A stretch of DNA of 64,000 nucleotides, from positions 696,501 to 760,500 of the forward strand of contig CATNEN010000034.1 of assembly GCA_950097015.1 (NCBI GenBank), given 5' to 3'. How positions within the stretch are numbered: position 1 is the stretch's first letter; the number at the start of each line of letters is the position of its first letter. Of the stretch, positions 44,599 to 54,392 are shown in pieces. A model generated the notes under the pieces. The model was not told where the DNA came from and searched no databases. It saw only the letters and a program-made list of their open reading frames with translations. This DNA is from Macrostomum hystrix. Its lineage: Eukaryota; Platyhelminthes; Macrostomidae. The translations under genes and the position numbers were made by a program.

Positions 44599-46321
44599 GT
44601 AGAAGACGTGAACGACAACCCGCCCAGCATCGAGGTGATCTCAACCACGCCCTCATCCGGCCTCTCCCTGCCCGAGAATCATCCACCAAAACTGGTGGCG
44701 CTCATCCGCGTCACCGACCGAGACCGCGACAGTCGGCACCAGCCGCCGCCCGACTGCGACCTGGCCGGCTTCCACCGACGCACCGATGCGTTCGAGCTGA
44801 CTCCGGAGCTGGCCATCAAGGCAGCTTCATCATCCAGCTTCGGCACCGGCGGTGGCCGCAGCGTCGGATCGACCCTTCGCCTTCTCCTGCGCAGCCGCAG
44901 GCCGCTGGACCGAGAAGCCGCCGCCGAGCACCGGCTGCAGCTCGACTGCGTCGACTCCGGGGGGCTTCGCACCGAGAGTCGCTTCGTTGTGCGCGTGTTG
45001 GATCAAAACGACAGCCCGCCGGCCTTCCCGCTTGGGGCCGCCACGGACGGGTTCACATTCCGCCTGCTGGAAAATCTTCCCGCCGGAGCGACCATCGGTC
45101 GAGCTGAGGCGCGCGACCCGGACGAGGCGGCTGAGACTGTCTACTCGATGCTGCCGCCGTGCGACCGCCTCGTAGGCGTCGGTCAGCGCAACGGAAGCCT
45201 CTTTTCTCTGGCCCCGCTGGATCGGGAAGCCAATGCCAGCCTGAGCTGCCACCTGTCGGCTACCGACGCTGCCAGGCCGGAGCTCAGCGCGGTGGCCACG
45301 GTTCGCATCGACATCGACGATGTGAACGACTGCCCGCCGGTGTTTCTGCGGCAATTCACGAAATCCGACGATGCCGACGCGGACAATGTTCGTCGCTTTC
45401 ACGTGTCCGAGGACGCCAAGCCGGGCTTCTCACTGGGCCGCGTGGTTGCTACAGACGCCGACGCTGGCGAAAACGGCCGCGTCTCCTTCGCGCTGCTCCC
45501 TGCCGTTACACCGGAAGAGTCAACTGGAGCGGCAGCGTTCAGACTGACCTCCGCTGGCGAGCTTCTGCTACTCGGCAGTCTCGACCGCGAGCGCCGCAGT
45601 CGCCACCGCTTGCGCGTGATCGCCCGCGATCACGGTCGGCCATCGTTGAACGCCCAGACGGTCGTTGACATCCATGTTGACGATGTCAACGACAACGCGC
45701 CTAATTTCGTCTTCCCGCCTAGCTCCGACACCGCCGCTGCCGTTGTCAATGTCAGCATTCGAGAGCGTCCCGGAGCTGGCATCGCCCGCCTGTCTGCCCT
45801 CGATCCCGACGCCGGCGAGAATGGCAGCGTCGATTTTCGCATCGTTTCCGCCGGTAGCGGCGCCGGCGCCTGCCAGCCAGGCCAGTTCAGCGTGGAGTCC
45901 GACACCGGCCGGCTCCTGCTGGTCCGCCTGCCGCCCTCCTCAGCGGGCCACTGCGCCCTGAGCATCGAGGCGCTCGACCGCGGCCAGCCGCAGCTTCGAT
46001 CTTCCTCGCGTCTGCTCATCAACTTCACCGACATCCGGCCGCGCAGCACCTTGTCGTTTTCTGGTAGGCCTGGTGGCAGAGGTAGCGACACCAACGCAGC
46101 AGGCGACGGGGGATTCGGCGGCGCTCGAGACCTCATAGTAGTCACAGTGTGCGTGGCCGTGTCCTTCCTTGTGCTGCTGTGTGCCGTCACGTTGGCCGCG
46201 TATTTCTGCTACTACATGCAGGTGCGCCGATCGTCAAGAAGCTCGGCTGCCGCAGCCTCTGGTGCCGTTGTGGATAGCTTTCCAGGCGGCGTGTCGGGCA
46301 CTGCTGGAACAAGAAGTTCTG
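44599..46321 (+). CDS. Protocadherin exon 3: EC3 end through EC7, transmembrane helix, tail start
   Basis: Acceptor CTCTAACCCAAG ends at 44598. The exon opens with VEDVNDNPP, the linker closing EC3. EC4 ends with LDQNDSPPAF, EC5 with IDDVNDCPPVF, EC6 with VDDVNDNAPNF, and EC7 ends near the membrane with INFTDIRPRST. DPDAGENGSV and DRE calcium motifs are present. A hydrophobic helix (VVTVCVAVSFLVLLCAVTLA, about 46137-46219) is the transmembrane segment, followed by MQVRRSSRSS. The 3' end is uncertain: the best-looking donor, CAG|GTGCGC after 46221, is phase 0, but the next exon in the likely frame needs phase 1, offered by weak donors after 46261 or 46321. The reading frame stops at 46345-46347 if unspliced. 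Confidence 0.88.
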
Positions 46322-46985
46322 GTTGGTTCTTCCAAAAATGTGGCTGATTTACAGTTAAAAAGAACTGGATTTTTTTCTGTATCTCCCAAAATATTCAACC
46401 TATCGCCATGAAAATGGAGACCATGGGCTAAAATATTCCGCTCTATAAGAAGAAACAGTTTCCAGAATGACAAAACATTTGCGTCGTCAAGATATTCAAC
46501 GATTCTCATTAGGGTGTCAGATCGCAAAAATCACAGAAATGTCAGATCGCAATAGACATAAATTTTCAGCTCTATGTTGGGTTTGCCAGCTCGTCGGGGC
46601 TGCGCGGCAGCATTCCGTTGAAGGTCCCGAAGGTTGCCTGTATGTGTACAGGTTAGTCTAGAAGGTCGCCATCGTCCATTTCATTCACTGATTATTGTCT
46701 CCTGAAGACTGCAGAATTCTTAAATTTCAGCTTTGGAAACGCGATAGTCTTTGATATGCTGATCGGGTGCTTTTGTTGAAGGTCCCGACGGTCGGCGCCG
46801 ATACTTCAGACAGTGATGAAGGGGATCCTGGTGATTGGGATGCTGAGAACAAGGGTCCCCACGGCAGATGGACTCAGATTATTGAACCAATATGGATTTC
46901 CAACTACTTTTAGTAGTCTACTTCAGTCGCAAAGTCAACAAGCAGAAAAAAAAGAAAAAAGAAACCTCTACGGTCGTTTTTTCAG

Positions 46986-47170
46986 CTTGGCTGTCTCGAG
47001 TCTCCCTTGGCAACGCCAGTGGCGGTGGTCACGGCAGCGGCAAGCGGCTGCGTCGCCCATCAACTGGTTGGCTGCGTGGCGGCATTGTCGGTGGTGACAA
47101 CGGTAACTGTGGCCTAGCTGGTGACAGTCTCCTAATATCTCATCCTGTCCCAATCAAGTCTGCGTGTGAG
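46986..47170 (+). CDS. Protocadherin cytoplasmic exon (probable)
   Basis: Acceptor CGTTTTTTCAG ends at 46985, and a strong donor GAG|GTAAGA follows 47170 (phase 0). The chosen frame reads WLSRVSLGNASGGGHGSG, then KRLRRPSTGW, and ends ISHPVPIKSACE, with RRPS resembling a basophilic-kinase site. The frame is fixed by the downstream phase. An alternative acceptor at 46926 would add a lysine-rich stretch. Confidence 0.55.
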
Positions 47171-47970
47171 GTAAGATTTGGCCGTATTCTACAGATTTCT
47201 CTTCTAAGCCTGTGATGTCATTTGTACACTCACACAGTTAATTTCCTTTCCCCTGTTATCTTTGCCCATGTGCCTGGCCATAGAACCTTATAAGGCCCAC
47301 CCCCACTCCTCAAAGCCTGCCTGGCCATGGTATGTACATACTGACACCCGCCTCACGCCGCTTACTGCACCTCGCCAGTCCCGCCCACCCCACTCCTCAC
47401 AGACAGCCGGGTCTAATGTATGTACGAACATTATGCAACCATTTTCTTAACTTTCTTCCGAAACCTGAATCACGCAAGCTATAAATATGCTGCTTTTCGA
47501 TAATCTAACACATGGTTTACTACTCAATCCAGTAGTTTAAAGCGTTCCTCATTAAACAAGTAGTCAGGTAAAGAGAGTGTCATGAGAATCGCAACAGCTG
47601 CACATGCTAAAGTACAGGCAATGGTGAGAAAGTAAAAACGGTAAAGTTATGCTTTCAGTGCAAACAGTCAATGCGTAGTTCCTTGTCACAAGTAGGCCTC
47701 CGGTTCAAAATTCTAATCGAAATTTGAGTCAAGCCTAGATCGCGCTACGGTTCTAGCATTGTAAAACATTGTAAAAACACAGAGAAGATCTGACAGGTTA
47801 ACAACACCTGTTTAATTTGTGAAAGTAATGAGATATAAGCATACTGCACGATTATACTTTATTTCTAACAAAATTTGAATCGCTATTATTAAAGCCTTAA
47901 TGTTAATCAAAGTTTTACTAAACTGCATTATGAACAGTAGTCAGACAGTTTTGTAAAAACTATTTTTCAG
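47171..47970. other. Protocadherin intron, nothing recognised
   Basis: 800 bp between GTAAGA and TATTTTTCAG. No array or exon seen, unusually for this gene. Confidence 0.5.
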
Positions 47971-48037
47971 CGTGCAGTGGCGCAGGAGTCTCACTACACT
48001 GCAGATCGGGGCACCATTGCACGGCTTGCATCTCTGG
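47971..48037 (+). CDS. Protocadherin cytoplasmic mini-exon
   Basis: 67 nt: acceptor CTATTTTTCAG, phase 0 in, then RAVAQESHYTADRGTIARLA, then SL, with donor CTGG|GTGAGT (phase 1 out). Both phases agree with the neighbouring exons, which is the main support. Confidence 0.75.
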
Positions 48038-48110
48038 GTGAGTAAAGGTTTTACGATTAAAGTAAAGCCTAATCCTAACCCTAACCCTAACCCTAACCCT
48101 AACCATTCAG
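48038..48110 (+). other. 73-nt intron built around telomere repeats
   Basis: GTGAGT...CATTCAG. The 3' half is (CCTAAC)-type repeat: one variant CCTAAT then five CCTAAC (48069-48104), the complement of TTAGGG. It sits where the polypyrimidine tract should be, ending seven nt before the acceptor AG. Confidence 0.8.
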
Positions 48111-48529
48111 ACTCCGCCACAGAGCAGCGCACCGGGCGGTCCCGAGGCCGACATGGCCTAATTGGCGCTGGAACCCTGCCAGGTGAATACCAGGTGCTAA
48201 CCGGGGCCTGCACCGGACCTGCCAGCGCAGCACCGCCGCACATTGGCAAGAGCTTCAGCGTGGACGCCAAAGGCGGCAACCTCGGCTACAAGTCGCTGGT
48301 TCGGCCACCCTCGACGGAGCCGACACACCGGCGAGGAGCGGCGACGTCAGCGTCATCGGAGGAACACATGGCTACGGCAACAACAGCTCACGCGGCAACG
48401 CCTTTGGCTTCGTCCAACTCTATGTCGTTGGCAGCCATGCAGCAGCAGCAGCAGCAAATGCAGCAGCGCACGATAGGTAGCAGCGGCTACGTCTACGGCA
48501 GTCCTTACCTGACCAGCAGCTTTGTGTGA
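48111..48529 (+). CDS. Protocadherin terminal exon with PDZ-type C-terminus
   Basis: It enters in phase (G|AC gives Asp) and reads SATEQRTGRSRGRHGLIGAG... to TGA 48527-48529. Features: basic start, S/T/A-rich middle, Q5-M-QQ stretch, and C-terminal LTSSFV, where S-F-V fits a class I PDZ ligand (S/T-x-V). This suggests tethering of the receptor to a PDZ scaffold; that is inference from four residues. Confidence 0.8.
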
Positions 48530-48760
48530 CTGCAAATTTTCTTTTTTACTTTGCCGCTTTGCTCTAAGCATGTAAACGAAAGTTTTTACTGGATTATGTT
48601 ACCCTGTAAGAATACCTTACCTAGGTTGCTTGAAAATTCACCCTTACCTAAGGATATGATCATAAATGCACTTTTACTGACATCACCTATTCATTCTATA
48701 GAAAATTATTAATGAACTACTTGGCTTTTAAAGAAGGTATAAAGATGTAAAACCTGATCT

Positions 48761-49584
48761 TACACTGCATCTCAGAATCCCATCCCACACTGCATCTCAG
48801 AATCCCATCCCACACTGCATCTCAGAATCCCATCCCACACTGCATCTCAGAATCCCATCCCACACTGCATCTCAGAATCCCATCTCACACTGCATCTCAG
48901 AATCCCATCCCACACTGCATCTCAGAATCCCATCCCACACTGCATCTCAGAATCCCATCTCACACTGCATCTCAGAATCCCATCTCACACTGCATCTCAG
49001 AATCACATCCCACACTGCATCTCAGAATCCCATCCCACACTGCATCTCAGAATCCCATCCCACACTGCATCTCAGAATCCCATCCCACACTGCATCTCAG
49101 AATCCCATCTCACACTGCATCTCAGAATCCCATCCCACACTGCATCTCAGAATCCCATCCCACACTGCATCTCAGAATCCCATCTCACACTGCATCTCAG
49201 AATCCCATCTCACACTGCATCTCAGAATCCCATCTCACACTGCATCTCAGAATCCCATCCCACACTGCATCTCAGAATCCCATCCCACACTGCATCTCAG
49301 AATCCCATCTCACACTGCATCTCAGAATCCCATCTCACACTGCATCTCAGAATCCCATCCCACACTGCATCTCAGAATCCCATCTCACACTGCATCTCAG
49401 AATCCCATCCCACACTGCATCTCAGAATCCCATCCCACACTGCATCTCAGAATCCCATCTCACACTGCATCTCAGAATCCCATCCCACACTGCATCTCAG
49501 AATCCCATCTCACACTGCATCTGAGAATCCCATCCCACACTGCATCTCAGAATCCCATCCCACACTGCATCTCAGAATCACATG
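48761..49584. repeat. 25-bp minisatellite, 33 copies
   Basis: Unit of 25 bp: CACACTGCATCTCAGAATCC plus CATCC or CATCT. Very homogeneous; C/T at the last base is the main variant. Confidence 0.97.
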
Positions 49585-50058
49585 CACTAAGCTTTCACTA
49601 ATTTTTCAGCCAGGCTGCAGGAAAATCGTCATAAAAATATGGCCAGCAACATTTTGCTTTGTGAATGTGGCGCTATGTTTTGGTATAGCCAAAAGCGATT
49701 ATCGTTAATCTATTATACTTCGCAAATATAAATTTAATAACGTTTTTTACGTAACGGAATAAATGTTGACGCAGATTGCAGGTTACAAGTGTAGTGCCCT
49801 TCAGAGAAAATTTTCACCATGGGAATTATTATTAAATGTTACAGGCAATGGGTTAAATTGGTGGTTTATGAATCAGACACTTAGGCTAAAATAGTTTTAA
49901 ATGGAAAGGTGATTTCAATTCTAATATAGTTTCATAGCTTGAAAAATACTTACTCCTAGCTGTCGCTAAGAGACAACATGAACAACTAAGATCAATAACA
50001 ATGCAAGTACCATTCGGCCATTGAAAAAGCTTTTGGTGGAAAAATAGTGTACAGAAAG
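49585..50058. other. Intergenic, nothing recognised
   Basis: No supported feature between the 25-bp array and the LTR element. Confidence 0.4.
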
Positions 50059-50063
50059 CCATA

Positions 50064-50413
50064 TGTCTTGAATTCTTATGCAACAAATTGAGTCCTCGCA
50101 GTAAGAGCCCGTTCATACGGCTGTGAGCCAATTCAGGCCGAGAGTCAAAATATATTTAAGTTTAACAGAGCGATAAGGAAGGGGGTTGGCGGTACGATAA
50201 CAAGAGTGCGCGACTGAGGGTAGGAGAGGAGGCTAGAACGTGAGCGGCGGACCAATCAGAGAGGAGGAAAGAAAGAAAGGATAGAGAATGAGAGATCAGC
50301 CGCAGAGATAACGAGAGAGAAAGAACTAGATTGAACTGGACGATGTAAACAAGAAAAGTGCAGAGAACGAAAGAGTGAATAGAGGACAGAAGGCAGAGAC
50401 GAAAGTCGCGACA
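50064..50413 (-). repeat. 3' LTR of non-autonomous element
   Basis: 350 bp. On the minus strand CTCTGATTGG and AAATATATTTTGACTCTCGG occur in the same order as in the BEL LTR. Confidence 0.95.
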
Positions 50414-51034
50414 CTCCCCCAAAAAATGTAACATTTTTTAGAACAAGAGATTAGAAATAACTTAGTTAGATTCTCCATAGATTTACATTCTGATCTGCAA
50501 AACAGGCAAATTAAAGCAGAGATCAGACACTGAAGAGCTTCAAACAAATAGAGGTTGTTGGTTGAGAGTAAAATATAATACACCAATGGTTGTGAATACA
50601 CAAAACTAAAACTTTTACGAATTCTTGCAGACGTTGATTTTACACACAAGCCTCGACGCGTAGAGTAGAGCCACAACTCTCCCCCCGAAAATGAAGAATG
50701 TTTTAATCGAAACTTTCAAATTTAAAAACTAATTTAACGAGAGAATTTCGCCCTATAAGGAAAAAAACAAAATAATGCATTTAACGAACAAATATCAATT
50801 GATGTCTACAATATTATACTCGTGCAGACTATTGCGAAACGAGGGAAGGCTAACGAGACAGACACCAACATAGGTTCTTCGATAAGTTAAACAAATTTTA
50901 CTTTTTGAAACAACGAAGCATTTGTTGTAGAAAATGAAAAAAAGATTTTTTTTCGAGCGTCCACAAACAAATAACGAAATGGAGAATGTGAAACTCCTGC
51001 CGGCACTGCCAACGTAATGTAATGAAAACGAGCG

Positions 51035-51622
51035 AATGAATCGTGCGGCAATCCCGAAGAACGAATGTGAGACTAGGAACCGGCGGTCACCACACGGGAC
51101 GAAACTGAGGCGAGAAAAGATGAGACGAGACGAGTCCTGTGGCGATCCCGGCGAACGAATGAGAGACCAGGAACCGGCGGTCGCCACATGGGACGAACTG
51201 AGGCGAGAAGAGATGAGACGAGACGAGGCTAGACGAGGCGAGTCCTGTGGCGATCCCGGCGAACGAATGAGAGACCAGGAACCGGCGGTCGCCACATGGG
51301 ACGAACTGAGGCGAGACGAGACGAGCTGAGACGAGACGAGTCCTGTGGCGATCCCGGCGAACGAATGAGAGACCAGGAACCGGCGGTCGCCACATGGGAC
51401 GAACTGAGGCGAGACGAGACGAGCTGAGACGAGACGAGTCCTGTGGCGATCCCGGCGAACGAATGAGAGACCAGGAACCGGCGGTCGCCACATGGGACGA
51501 ACTGAGGCGAGACGAGACGAGCTGAGACGAGGCGAGTCCTGTGGCGATCCCGGCGAACGAATGAGAGACCAGGAACCGGCGGTCGCCACATGGGACGAAC
51601 TGAGGCGAGACGAGACGAGACG
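51035..51622 (-). repeat. 98-bp tandem repeats inside the non-autonomous element
   Basis: About six copies. GTCCTGTGGCGATCCCGGCG begins at about 51134, 51242, 51340, 51438 and 51536 (spacings 108, 98, 98, 98), with a diverged copy at the left. Units are separated by GACGAGACGAGCTGA-like filler. Minus-strand frames (RRFLVSHSFAGIATGL...) exist because the repeat is open, not because of a known protein. Confidence 0.9.
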
Positions 51623-51735
51623 AGACGAAGATCGTTTTATGCAAAATCAATGCAGGCCGGCGGACGAGAACGACGCTGATGAGATGAAAGCCAGAATGAG
51701 CTGGCAGAAAATAATTCTACATTTGGGTTCGATTT

Positions 51736-51767
51736 CGTTCGGGCGCCATGTCCCCGTTCGGGCGCCA
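51736..51767 (-). promoter_or_regulatory. Primer binding site, present twice
   Basis: Reading minus from 51767: TGGCGCCCGAACGGGGAC, differing at one position from the classical lysine-tRNA site. A second copy (TGGCGCCCGAACG) starts 19 bp further in, at 51748. Only the first abuts the LTR. Confidence 0.8.
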
Positions 51768-52117
51768 TGTCTTGAATTCTTATGCAACAAATTGAGTCCT
51801 CGCAGTAAGAGCCCGTTCATACGGCTGTGAGCCAATTCAGGCCGAGAGTCAAAATATATTTAAGTTTAACAGAGCGATAAGGAAGGGGGTTGGCGGTACG
51901 ATAACAAGAGTGCGCGACTGAGGGTAGGAGAGGAGGCTAGAACGTGAGCGGCGGACCAATCAGAGAGGAGGAAAGAAAGAAAGGATAGAGAATGAGAGAT
52001 CAGCCGCAGAGATAACGAGAGAGAAAGAACTAGATTGAACTGGACGATGTAAACAAGAAAAGTGCAGAGAACGAAAGAGTGAATAGAGGACAGAAGGCAG
52101 AGACGAAAGTCGCGACA
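51768..52117 (-). repeat. 5' LTR of non-autonomous element
   Basis: 350 bp, no difference from the other copy found by eye. Confidence 0.95.
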
Positions 52118-52194
52118 CCATAAATAGAGCCACTTGTCGATAACTGTCTTTTTCACTATTGCGCTTCTTTTGATATTTCGTACTGCTAGGTACT

Positions 52195-53115
52195 GCACAT
52201 AACTTGTTCGGGCAGAGAGTGGAGTGGGGTGGCTGTTTTGAGGGTTAGAAATGAAGAGGCCCCAGCACAACATCTGTCTAAGCAATGCACATAACTTGTT
52301 CGGGCAGAGAGTGGAGTGGGGTGGCTGTTTTGAGGGTTAGAAATGAAGAGGCCCCAGCACAACATCTGTCTAAGCAATGCACATAGCTTGTTTGGGCAGA
52401 GAGTCGAGTGGGGTGGCTGTTTTGAGGGTTAGAAATGAAGAGGCCCCAGCACAACATCTGTCTAAGCAATGCACATAACTTGTTCGGGCAGAGAGTGGAG
52501 TGGGGTGGCTGTTTTGAGGGTTAGAAATGAAGAGGCCCCAGCACAACATCTGTCTAAGCAATGCACATAACTTGTTCGGGCAGAGAGTGGAGTGGGGTGG
52601 CTGTTTTGAGGGTTAGAAATGAAGAGGCCCCAGCACAACATCTGTCTAAGCAATGCACATAACTTGTTCGGGCAGAGAGTGGAGTGGGGTGGCTGTTTTG
52701 AGGGTTAGAAATGAAGAGGCCCCAGCACAACATCTGTCTAAGCAATGCACATAACTTGTTCGGGCAGAGAGTGGAGTGGGGTGGCTGTTTTGAGGGTTAG
52801 AAATGAAGAGGCCCCAGCACAACATCTGTCTAAGCAATGCACATAGCTTGTTTGGGCAGAGAGTCGAGTGGGGTGGCTGTTTTGAGGGTTAGAAATGAAG
52901 AGGCCCCAGCACAACATCTGTCTAAGCAATGCACATAACTTGTTCGGGCAGAGAGTGGAGTGGGGTGGCTGTTTTGAGGGTTAGAAATGAAGAGGCCCCA
53001 GCACAACATCTGTCTAAGCAATGCACATAGCTTGTTTGGGCAGAGAGTCGAGTGGGGTGGCTGTTTTGAGGGTTAGAAATGAAGAGGCCCAGCACAACTA
53101 CTGTCTAAGCAATGG
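52195..53115. repeat. 92-bp tandem repeat, 10 copies
   Basis: Units start at GCACATAACTTGTTCGGGCA and end AACATCTGTCTAAGCAAT, every 92 bp. A C/G variant subtype (CATAGCTTGTTTGGGC...GTCGAG) recurs at the third, eighth and tenth copies. Overlapping 63-codon minus frames are artefacts. Confidence 0.97.
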
Positions 53116-53297
53116 GTAAATAGAAGCAGCTCTGCTTATACAGAAAAACTGACCAATAAGTTTTCAGCAATGGCAAATCGAACACTTATCATACAATTGT
53201 TATACAGCAAAATAACATTAGCTAAGAGGGTACTTAATCACTCAAGTTGTGGCGAAAGCTAAGACCACAGACCCAATTAGTGCTATAGGACTGCAAG
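53116..53297. other. Likely 3' UTR region of the synaptotagmin-like gene
   Basis: Downstream (minus strand) of the stop codon at 53298. No AATAAA was found on the minus strand here, so the poly(A) site is unresolved. Confidence 0.3.
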
Positions 53298-53620
53298 CTA
53301 CTTGTGCTGCCCCATCGGGTGCAGCTTATGCCACCTAGCAGCGGCTCCTTTGGACTTGACCATGTTCCACCAGTGCTGGTACTCCTCTCCGCTGGTGTCT
53401 GGTCCCAGGTAGACCCGGCTGATCTCCGAGCTGGTCAGTACGCCGTCGTGACATACGATGAGCTCCAGTGAGCCGCCAGCCAGGTCTTCTTCGCCGATAC
53501 CAGTGAAGGCCACTGCCTCCTCCCAGCTGGGATTGCCGGCCGCCGACTTGCAGGTGGAGGTCTTCTTCTTCTTCTGCTTCTTGCCGTGATGAGTGGATAG
53601 TGTCACGCGAACGAAGGCGT
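53298..53620 (-). CDS. Synaptotagmin-like protein, last exon (most of C2B)
   Basis: Acceptor TAATCCAACCCGCAG; the exon starts at 53620 in the phase left by the previous exon, so the junction reads PLS-D-AFVRV, the SDPYV position of C2B. KKQKKKKTSTC is the C2B polylysine strand that binds acidic phospholipid or partners. HDGVLTSSE replaces the usual DYDxxxxxE/D loop, losing at least one calcium-binding aspartate. HWWNMV...ARWHKL is the conserved C2B end (WHxL motif). Stop at 53300-53298 after GQHK. The calcium-independent reading of C2B is an inference from these losses. Confidence 0.9.
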
Positions 53621-53812
53621 CTGCGGGTTGGATTAGTTTGGCATTGTCCTGTGTTAGGTAGAGTGTGGAGTAGGGTGGAGCAGTATAGAGTAGGGTGGAG
53701 CAGTGTTGAGTAGGGTGGAGGAGTGTTGAGTAGGGTGGACCAATACAGAGTAAGGTGGAGCAGTATAGAGTAGGGTGGAGGAGTGTTGAGTAGGGTGGAG
53801 CAGGCAGCTCAC
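53621..53812. repeat. Short intron with ~20-bp repeats
   Basis: 192-bp intron (donor GTGAGC, acceptor CCCGCAG on minus). It contains about seven imperfect copies of GAGTAGGGTGGAGCAGTGTT (53655-53798). It is open in the coding frame, so retention would not truncate immediately. Confidence 0.85.
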
Positions 53813-53933
53813 CGCTCAGCGGCTTGTCCTTGTGCGCCTCTCGCAGGTTCCTAGCCTTCATGATTGACACACTCAAACGCTTGGCGGACGGCAAATACGA
53901 CAACGAAAACATCAGGTCGCCCACCGAGTGTTC
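53813..53933 (-). CDS. Synaptotagmin-like protein, C2B start exon
   Basis: Acceptor ...GGTGTACCAG, phase 0 in, phase 1 out at AGCG|GTGAGC (121 nt). It reads EHSVGDLMFSLSYLPSAKRL, then SVSIMKARNLREAHKDKPLS, closely resembling the C2B beginning of synaptotagmins 3/6/9/10. The first calcium-loop aspartate region is altered (REAHKD in place of KAMD). Confidence 0.9.
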
Positions 53934-54392
53934 CTGGTACACCGATGTAAATTAGTGATTGAAAAACATTGAAACGCATACATCGGGATACGTAGAATCT
54001 CAGATGGCCTTGACTACATAATCTGAAATTTCTACTGACTGTTTACCAACAGTAGTAAGCATTTCTACTAATCACGAAATGGAAAGATATTTAATATCTT
54101 TGCAGCATAGAAAATCAAGTCTGGGGCAAGTGTTTATTATCTCAGATATTTTTCCGTTTCTTGCAAAATCCCACGGAGGACATTTCTGGTGCACTGCTCA
54201 GGTCGTCTGCTCACTAACTATGGTAAAATGCTGATCGGCGACCTCATTGTGAGACATTTGGCTTTGAGATCTGAAATCGAGACCCTTTTTCATACGATTT
54301 CAGCTTCCATTTTTTCCAGGGCACCACACAGCACCGGGGATTGTGACAGTTAAATGCTATGCACTTTTGACTCATACGATAACAAGTATTTA

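Larger units (their letters stand above)
50064..52117 (-). mobile_element. Non-autonomous LTR retrotransposon (LARD/TRIM-like)
   Basis: This 2054-bp element has 350-bp LTRs (50064-50413 and 51768-52117) that appear identical by eye. On the minus strand they begin TGTCGCG and end AAGACA. The 5-bp target duplication CCATA flanks it (50059-50063 and 52118-52122). On the minus strand the 5' LTR is followed at once by a lysine-tRNA-like primer site, and the 3' LTR is preceded by a polypurine tract (TTTTTTGGGGGAG). The 1354-bp interior has no gag or pol; it carries 98-bp tandem repeats. It must use proteins in trans. LTR promoter blocks are shared with the BEL/Pao element at 3481, suggesting a BEL-type partner. 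Identical LTRs imply very recent insertion. Confidence 0.93.

Noticed and set aside
48069-48104. Chromosome end marked by telomere repeats
   Set aside because: Only about six units, internal, inside an intron with coding exons on both sides.
50795-51650. Gag-like protein of the short LTR element
   Set aside because: Frames translate the 98-bp repeats; no zinc knuckle, protease or RT motif.
53621-53812. Coding insertion within C2B
   Set aside because: The stretch is open but is a short tandem repeat bounded by GTGAGC and CCCGCAG; removing it restores the C2B fold.
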